Assembly (NCBI RefSeq): GCF_947500405.1
Contig: NZ_CANMRY010000004.1
Coordinates: 186,001 to 250,000, forward strand
Direction of reading: 5' to 3'
DNA length: 64,000 bases
Origin: an uncultured Maribacter sp.
GTDB lineage: Bacteria; Bacteroidota; Bacteroidia; Flavobacteriales; Flavobacteriaceae
The notes below the pieces were generated by a model that was not told where the DNA came from, ran no database searches, and saw only the letters and a program-made list of their open reading frames with translations. Positions 58,002 through 64,000 of this stretch are shown in pieces (the stretch's first letter is position 1; each line of letters begins with the position of its first letter). The translations under genes and the position numbers were made by a program.

Positions 58002-60923
58002 CTAAAACATCTTATTAAAATCTTTAGTAAAGTAGCTTGCAACAGATGCAGGAACACCAGTTGGTTCATTGTAAAAATGAAGCTCTACATCTACATCTAT
58101 ATCATTATATTTAATTTCATCCAAATCAAAAGTATTTACAAAACCTTTAGTTTTATCTTCAGCGTTACCAATACCTTGTTTATTACCTTTTGGGTCTATA
58201 AATTTTACAATATACTTTTCTTCATCTTTTACTTTTAACCAAAAAATAAAGTCAGGAAAGAAGTTACGATATTCTTGTTCATCAGTATCGTAATATGGTA
58301 TAGAAACATCATCGGTATTTTGGTCTATTTTAGAGAAGTACCACCAATCATATTTAGATAATATATTTTTATTATTATTTAATTCTGTTAGAAATTCTAT
58401 TTCAGAAGGAACCCAAATAATATGCTTAAATAAATGTTTGTAAGCATCGGTAGTTAAAAGTATAGGATTGTAATAGTGTTCAGCAAGAAAGTCTGTATTT
58501 ATATCTAAATGATATTCGTTAAAGGTATAAGTATCATTACTTGGCTTATTAAATAATGCCAATTGTTCTTGTACTGCGCTAAAGTCAATATCACCGCTTT
58601 TATAAGCTAACTCTATTTCTTGAACGGAATTATATTCACTACCAGAACCATTTAATGCTTCTATTATTTTTTCTTCTAAATTTAATAATTCATCGTCAGG
58701 AAGATTTGCAACTTCAAATTTATCGTAATGATTTATTTCTGTGAGTAGAGGCTGAAACTCTTTAAACTTTTTAGGTTTTTGATGAAAATGTTTATTTAAC
58801 AATAAAAGATTATCCATTACAGACCTTCCAGAGATGCTTTTTTCTAATTTAAAATTATCTTTGTCTCTAATTATTGAAAGTGTAGAAACCATCGTTTTAG
58901 AAACATTATCTGGTGTTTGCATTAAAAGAATCTTATCTAATGGACTTTCATCTTTACCGATAAAACAAAGCAACTCATTATATTCATTTTTAGATATTGC
59001 ATAAGCTGGAATATCAGCATCTGACAATACGTATTTAGGTATAAGTAATTCCTTACTAATATCTGTCTTTGTTATATGTTTAATAACTTTCCAATCGTCA
59101 GCATCCTTTTCTCTATTAAGATTGTCCGTTATGTTTTTAATTACCTCTTTTTTAGTAGCAAAAATAAAAAGACTCTCTAAAGGTAAATTGCGTTTTAGGA
59201 TTGACGCTTTAGTTTTTATGTCTATAAATCTTTTTAATATTTCTGTTTCTGCAGGGCTATTTATATGGTCTAACCTTTTCCTAATGCCTTTTACTGGTTG
59301 AATACGAACACCTCTACCAATAGCTTGTAATACAAACTTTTGAGCATCATCACTAACACCAATATTAATAAAGTTTACCACGTTTGGTCTATTACTATCC
59401 CAACCTTCAGAGAAAATACGTGAGCCTAAAAGTATATTAATACCACTATCAACACTATTAATAGTTTTAAAATATGAACGTGTTAATGGTGTTTCTGTAT
59501 ATTCATAATTATCTAATACATTATCACTCCATTTTGTTGCGTCAGAAGCTACAAGTAAACAGAAATGCTTCCCTGTCTCTGCTGTTTTCATTCTAAATGC
59601 TACTTCACGACTATTATTTGAAATCCTCGTGTATTCAATTTTACCGTGTGATGAAGCATTAAAAACGTGCTTTAAAATATCTTCTTTGGTAATGTCATTT
59701 ATAACCTGAATAAACCAGGATGGTATTTCAGTTGTATTAAATTGATATTCTTTATTACTTAATAAATCACTTTTTAATTCGTTAATAGAGTATTCTAAAT
59801 CATAAACACCTGAAGAAATAATACCTAATTGTTTAAAAAATAATTTCAATTCAGCATCTATAGTATTAACCTCATTAGCAATAGTAATAAGCAAAGGATT
59901 GTGATATAAATCTGGATGATGTTTTCTTATTGTTTCTGCTTCTTTCTTAATAGCGGTTAGTACTAATAATGATTTTACAACCATTGCTGTTTTTTCACTA
60001 TCACTAAACTCACCTTTACTCTTTTTCCAATCTTTAAATTCCTCTCCACTAATAGTAATATGTTTACCATAACCACTCTCTATAAACTTTTTAAGGTTAA
60101 AGTTATAAGCAGTTGTTACAATATCTATTGTATCCGTAAATGTTGCAGAAAAATTGAATATAAAGCCTTTGTGCGCTAAAACAGAGTAGTATGCTTGTCT
60201 AACACTGTCTTGTTTATCACCTTTATGTGCTTCATCTAATAAGATATACCACTTACCATCATTCAGAACAGTTTCATAATTTAATAATTCTGTTTTGTCG
60301 GTATCAGTGATATTATCACTTCTATAATAGAAAACTGTAACTTCATTAGTATCATATAAAGAGGGTTGTAAGTGTTTTGACTTTTCAAACTCTCTTAAAT
60401 CTTTTAAATTGATTTTAACAGTACCATTTTTATTGTAAATGTCAATATGTTCCTTAATTTGTTTAAGTATCTCTGGTTTTGGTGCTAAAATTAATATATC
60501 ATTTTTAGGTATATCACCATTTGTACCCAACTGGTATAAAAACTCAATAAGTTTTATAAGAACTAATGTTTTACCTGAACCTGTAGCCATCCATAAAGAT
60601 GCTCTATTAATAAACTGCTCAAAATTTATTGCACCATCTACAGCTTTATAATATTGATTTAATAAGTTGAAATGAGTGTTTTCAGTTGTGTATGCTATCT
60701 CTGTTGCCCATTGCTCATTTATGTGTGACTGATAATGTTCTTTTAATTTGTCCTTTTCATTGAAATAATAAAAAAGCATATTTAAAACATTTTTTAATGC
60801 TCCTTGTTGGTAGTCGTGCAACTGCCAATCTATACCAAATGACTCCTTATCTAAATTCTTATAAAATTCTGGTAAGTTAGCAGGTGTATTTTTTACTAAT
60901 TTGTCTAAAATTATTTTTGCCAT
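58002..60923 (-). CDS. res: Type III restriction endonuclease, Res subunit
   Basis: 973 residues. A superfamily 2 helicase core starts with a Q-like region (DWQLHDYQQGALKN) and Walker A WMATGSGKTLVLIK (near 114). The DExH box is ILLDEAHKGD (near 229), and motif VI is QAIGRGVRIQ. The C-terminal nuclease has NFFPDFIFWLK (near 891) and IVKFIDPKGNKQG (near 908), a PD-(D/E)XK site. Res proteins translocate on DNA with Mod and cut after two inversely oriented sites meet. It starts four bases after mod ends and runs directly into the DUF2779 gene. Confidence 0.93.
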   Translation of the reverse strand: MAKIILDKLVKNTPANLPEFYKNLDKESFGIDWQLHDYQQGALKNVLNMLFYYFNEKDKLKEHYQSHINEQWATEIAYTTENTHFNLLNQYYKAVDGAINFEQFINRASLWMATGSGKTLVLIKLIEFLYQLGTNGDIPKNDILILAPKPEILKQIKEHIDIYNKNGTVKINLKDLREFEKSKHLQPSLYDTNEVTVFYYRSDNITDTDKTELLNYETVLNDGKWYILLDEAHKGDKQDSVRQAYYSVLAHKGFIFNFSATFTDTIDIVTTAYNFNLKKFIESGYGKHITISGEEFKDWKKSKGEFSDSEKTAMVVKSLLVLTAIKKEAETIRKHHPDLYHNPLLITIANEVNTIDAELKLFFKQLGIISSGVYDLEYSINELKSDLLSNKEYQFNTTEIPSWFIQVINDITKEDILKHVFNASSHGKIEYTRISNNSREVAFRMKTAETGKHFCLLVASDATKWSDNVLDNYEYTETPLTRSYFKTINSVDSGINILLGSRIFSEGWDSNRPNVVNFINIGVSDDAQKFVLQAIGRGVRIQPVKGIRKRLDHINSPAETEILKRFIDIKTKASILKRNLPLESLFIFATKKEVIKNITDNLNREKDADDWKVIKHITKTDISKELLIPKYVLSDADIPAYAISKNEYNELLCFIGKDESPLDKILLMQTPDNVSKTMVSTLSIIRDKDNFKLEKSISGRSVMDNLLLLNKHFHQKPKKFKEFQPLLTEINHYDKFEVANLPDDELLNLEEKIIEALNGSGSEYNSVQEIELAYKSGDIDFSAVQEQLALFNKPSNDTYTFNEYHLDINTDFLAEHYYNPILLTTDAYKHLFKHIIWVPSEIEFLTELNNNKNILSKYDWWYFSKIDQNTDDVSIPYYDTDEQEYRNFFPDFIFWLKVKDEEKYIVKFIDPKGNKQGIGNAEDKTKGFVNTFDLDEIKYNDIDVDVELHFYNEPTGVPASVASYFTKDFNKMF

Positions 60924-60927
60924 ACTG

Positions 60928-63618
60928 CTATTTCTTACTATTCCACCAGATTAATGGTTTAATCCAAGGATGTTTTTCAAAAGTCATTTCATTATAAATA
61001 ACCTCTGTACCATCCTTAAACACTACCTTATCTTCAAAAACTTGTTTTATATGTTTACCTGATAAATTTGATAAGGTTTCTGCAATATCTACATCTGGAT
61101 ATAATTTTTCAAAAACAATTTTAGCATTCTCACTTTTATAATCTATATCTATAGCATCTAATAATTTTTCATCTTGCATAAAGCTATATTGCTCTACTTG
61201 ACTTTCTCCTTCTACACCTCGCCATTGAAACTTTGCTTTGGCTAAAACATCTTCATATTGTTCTAATTCATAGTAACATAGTATTCCACCGCCTTCATAA
61301 TTATTATCAATAGAAACTACGGTTTTATGACCTAATAATGTTCTTTTAATTCTCGGTACAATAACACCAGAAAAATACTCATTTTGTTCTGCTGAAATAG
61401 CTTTTCTTCCAAGTTTTAAAGATGTAGCAATAGTTGAACCGCTACCGCCGAAGTAATCTAAAACAATATCCTTTTTGTCAGTACCAGATTTAATAATTCT
61501 TTCAAGTAATTTTTCTGGTTTTTGAGTATCAAATAAAATTCTTTCTGCTGATGTTGGTTGTTGCTGAAAAGACATAACATCAGACCATACATTATTAAAT
61601 GGTAAGTTTTCATCAACTGCTGGAACTAATTCTTTCCACACATCAAGAAAAGGTCTCTCAACATCAATCAAATCCTTTATGTTTTGCCATACATCTCCAT
61701 AAGGTTTCCCTTTTTCTTCAACTTCATCTCTGTAAATATTCCTACCGTGAGCAACTTGATAAAGTCTGCCGTCGTCATCTGTTTTATTAAAACTTTCTAA
61801 ATATTTTAATGATTGTGGTTGGGTAAGTTTGTTAAATTTATATTTGTTGTTTTTAGAATAAAAATAAATTGATTGATGACCTAAAATCCAGTTAGTTTCA
61901 GCACCTTTCACTTTATAGCCAGATAAAACTTGAATATCCCATATTATTTCTCTTCTAAAATTACTTTTTCCAAATACTATATCAGATAGTGTTCTTCCTA
62001 AAAAATTTGCATTTTCATCAAGATGAAGATAAAATGTTGCATCTGGTTTCATTAACTCTTTAGAAAGGACTAAACGGTCAAACATTAAAGTTAACCAAGA
62101 GGCATCTTGATATGCATCTTTATATGCAAAATCACTACCCGTGTTAAAAGGTGGGTCGATATAGACTTGCTGAATTTGTTCTTTATATAATTTCCTTAAA
62201 TTTTGTAGTAATTGAAAATTATCAGTTTTTGCAAGAATCAAATCTATTTGATTTTCATAATCATCTAACTCTCCTAATATTTCAAACTTATATTCTTTAA
62301 AATGTATAGTATCTATAGGTAAATATTGATATTCTAAATTTAGTTTGTCGTCGTTAATTATGTTAGATTTAAAACCTTCTTTATAGGCAAAATCAAATTC
62401 TTTCCATTCCTTCTTTTCTAATTCACCTTTATCATTAAACCATTCTTCTTTTAAGTTTTTCCATTCATCCACTTGTTTATCCCAACCAGCACTATCTATA
62501 ATTTTATTTATTAAAGGAATATTACCTGCTAATTTATCTAAAGTAATGACATAATTACAGTTACGAATAAATTTAGGTTTTTCCCAAATTGCTTTTAATT
62601 CATCTTCAAAACGAGCAATATATTCAATAACCTTATGTGCAATCTTTTTGATGTCTTGCATACGCTTTACAGTTGCAGAATCAAAATCGGTTTCTAAATC
62701 ATTAAACAACCAATTGTATACATAAATATCAAATTGTTCTTTTAAAAAACCTTCAGCATCTTTATGAATAAAATAATCTATCTCATTTTGTCTTTTGTAA
62801 ATGGTAAATATTTTTTTTACATCATCTTCATATAATATTATCCCTTTTTTGTTTAGATATTTTAGTGTTAAATCAAAATTAGAAATAGTATAAGATACTT
62901 TAGCTGTATTTGTTACATCATCAATATTTTCAATATTAATACACTTTCTTATATCGCCTTTAGTAGTAAAAACATCTTTGTCTAATTCGCATTTATCAAA
63001 TGCTACTTGACCGTGAAGTGATTCCCCATATTTTTCAAAACAAGTATCTAAAATATCGTTATTTTTGTCAATGCCTAAATACTCTTTAATGCGGTCATAA
63101 CTATTACTTTCTTGATACTTTATTTTAAAAACTACCTCGCTATTTTCCGCCTTTACTAAATGAAATTGAAGAGATTTCTTTTCGTTTCCTTTAGTGTTTT
63201 TTATTTCTGATGCATCAAAAACTATTTTAACACCGTTAACTTCTGTTTGAAGGTCATCATAGTTCGCTTCTGATTTAACGTAATATAATTTTTGAGTTTT
63301 CCAAAATAGTGAAACATCATCACGGTCTGAATACACTTTTTCATAAAGGTTTCTATGTAGTTGTGATTTAGCAAAGAAAACCGTTCCTGTTTCATTTAAA
63401 TAACAATCAAAAAAAGTATAAAGTTTCTCAAATAGCTCTTCTCGAAAATCTGGTTTTATAATCTTATCAATACTTTCTTGAATGTAAGGCTCTATTTCAG
63501 AAAAATATTGTGCCTTTAAATCCATTAAGTTAACGTACCCAGATTTACCTTTAATTGGTTGACCTATAAATGTATCCTTTAATGCAGAAAAGAATCTTTG
63601 TTCGTATGTATGCGCCAT
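60928..63618 (-). CDS. mod: Type III DNA methyltransferase, Mod subunit, long form
   Basis: 896 residues. The catalytic motif IV VYIDPPFNTGSD (Asp near 488) comes before motif I VLDYFGGSGST (near 721), the beta-class order of type III Mod enzymes; the 230 residues between would hold the target recognition domain. The enzyme should make N6-methyladenine and guide Res. About 480 residues precede motif IV, more than in classical 600-700 residue Mods. This extension is largely helical, with an NYVITLDKLAGNIPLINKI block just before the catalytic part. No simple repeat tract for phase variation was seen inside the gene. Confidence 0.92.
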   Translation of the reverse strand: MAHTYEQRFFSALKDTFIGQPIKGKSGYVNLMDLKAQYFSEIEPYIQESIDKIIKPDFREELFEKLYTFFDCYLNETGTVFFAKSQLHRNLYEKVYSDRDDVSLFWKTQKLYYVKSEANYDDLQTEVNGVKIVFDASEIKNTKGNEKKSLQFHLVKAENSEVVFKIKYQESNSYDRIKEYLGIDKNNDILDTCFEKYGESLHGQVAFDKCELDKDVFTTKGDIRKCINIENIDDVTNTAKVSYTISNFDLTLKYLNKKGIILYEDDVKKIFTIYKRQNEIDYFIHKDAEGFLKEQFDIYVYNWLFNDLETDFDSATVKRMQDIKKIAHKVIEYIARFEDELKAIWEKPKFIRNCNYVITLDKLAGNIPLINKIIDSAGWDKQVDEWKNLKEEWFNDKGELEKKEWKEFDFAYKEGFKSNIINDDKLNLEYQYLPIDTIHFKEYKFEILGELDDYENQIDLILAKTDNFQLLQNLRKLYKEQIQQVYIDPPFNTGSDFAYKDAYQDASWLTLMFDRLVLSKELMKPDATFYLHLDENANFLGRTLSDIVFGKSNFRREIIWDIQVLSGYKVKGAETNWILGHQSIYFYSKNNKYKFNKLTQPQSLKYLESFNKTDDDGRLYQVAHGRNIYRDEVEEKGKPYGDVWQNIKDLIDVERPFLDVWKELVPAVDENLPFNNVWSDVMSFQQQPTSAERILFDTQKPEKLLERIIKSGTDKKDIVLDYFGGSGSTIATSLKLGRKAISAEQNEYFSGVIVPRIKRTLLGHKTVVSIDNNYEGGGILCYYELEQYEDVLAKAKFQWRGVEGESQVEQYSFMQDEKLLDAIDIDYKSENAKIVFEKLYPDVDIAETLSNLSGKHIKQVFEDKVVFKDGTEVIYNEMTFEKHPWIKPLIWWNSKK

Positions 63619-63741
63619 ATATTATTTTGACCTTCTTAAAAGGTGATATTTAATTTAAAAACCCTAAAAATATAAATCTTTTTTGTGGTAATTAGGAATA
63701 TTTCCAAGTAAATTTTTAAAGTCAATAACCCATTGGGTTTC

Positions 63742-63751
63742 TTGGGTTGTG
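63742..63751 (+). repeat. TTGGGTTGTG direct repeat, right copy
   Basis: The second copy of the 10-mer found at 55751-55760, embedded in a TTGGGTTTCTTGGGTTGTGTTGGGTT-like stretch (63733-63757) between mod and the truncated gene at the window edge. Confidence 0.4.
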
Positions 63752-63760
63752 TTGGGTTAT

Positions 63761-64000
63761 TTATGCTACAACTTTTGCTTTCTCCTTTAAAGTTTCAAGA
63801 TGCTTTATCATATTGCTTTTACACCATTCTTCACGAGCTAATTTAGGTGCGTGACCAATAGCTTTGGATAATTCTTCTTTCATTATAGTTTCTACCACAT
63901 CAACATATTCTGCTGTTGTTGAAATACTATCGTGTATTGTAAATATTGGTGCATCTGGATATTCAACTGATATACGCTTTGCTATAACATTTATCATTAA
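63761..64000 (-). CDS. C-terminal fragment of a polymerase-like mobile-element protein (runs off the window)
   Basis: The visible 80 codons end at 63761 and remain open to the right window edge, so the N-terminal part is outside. The segment DAPIFTIHDSISTTAEYVDVV resembles the HD-containing motif C region of family A DNA polymerases and T7-like RNA polymerases, where a strand leads into H-D-(S/E). EELSKAIGHAPKLAREEW follows. Proteins with this ending occur on Bacteroidota mobile elements. The family call is tentative, because only the last third or less is visible. It flanks the RM island on its right. Confidence 0.4.
   Translation of the reverse strand, partial: LMINVIAKRISVEYPDAPIFTIHDSISTTAEYVDVVETIMKEELSKAIGHAPKLAREEWCKSNMIKHLETLKEKAKVVA

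Overview
The window is AT-rich DNA (roughly one third G+C) from a member of the Bacteroidota, most likely a marine Flavobacteriaceae. The evidence is the gene content (PorP/SprF-family protein, DUF4834, DUF983, BatA-domain protein, a radical-SAM ThiH route to thiazole, a probable sulfonolipid locus) and the promoters. Many genes are preceded by the Bacteroidota -7 motif TAnnTTTG rather than an E. coli-type -10, and Shine-Dalgarno sequences are rare. No rRNA, tRNA, CRISPR array or insertion sequence was recognised.

Layout. 1-2.8 kb: a decayed threonine aldolase, a YegP-type protein, an OmpA-family protein, a thioredoxin-like protein and YbaB. 2.9-8.7 kb: oligopeptidase B, then a cystathionine-beta-synthase-like PLP enzyme, an alpha-oxoamine synthase and a convergent GNAT-like protein, which together look like a capnine/sulfonolipid locus. 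8.7-17.2 kb: a one-domain DEAD-box relic, an outer-membrane barrel with a lysine-rich tail, then a tightly packed YfhO - glycosyltransferase - flippase operon and a Tat-exported sugar isomerase-like protein. 17.2-24.7 kb: an Arg/Ser/Thr-rich exported protein, uvrA, a tandem duplication of (ECF sigma factor + 47-residue microprotein), an endonuclease III without Fe-S cysteines, and Bcp. 24.7-33.3 kb: a conserved protein of unknown function, an MBL-fold hydrolase, and a minus-strand run of GT2, BatA-domain protein, metal-site-less dihydroorotase, two small membrane proteins and a serine hydrolase.

33.3-40.3 kb: a TPP riboswitch followed by thiS, thiC, a ThiE/TenI-like gene, an inserted four-helix-bundle (IVP-type) gene, thiD, thiE, thiG and thiH. 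The junctions carry imperfect inverted repeats and a 19-unit heptamer array. 40.4-46.6 kb: an atypical response regulator, a PorP/SprF-SPOR protein with a PD40 partner, an AraC regulator, DUF983 and a small-multidrug-export protein. 46.6-52.5 kb: a structured leader in front of a polyamine operon (arginine decarboxylase, agmatinase, deoxyhypusine-synthase-like protein, acidic 98-residue protein, GNAT-nitrilase fusion). 52.5-55.6 kb: a hydroxyacid dehydrogenase, a hemerythrin-domain protein and small unknowns.

55.7-63.8 kb is an accessory island on the minus strand: a type III restriction-modification pair (mod, res), a DUF2779 double-nuclease protein packed directly behind res, and a separately promoted pair of small genes (42 and 157 residues). 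A 10-bp direct repeat lies at both ends, and a polymerase-like fragment runs off the right edge. This island and the duplicated sigma/microprotein module are the best candidates for under-described biology. All family assignments were made by reading motifs; no database search was run.
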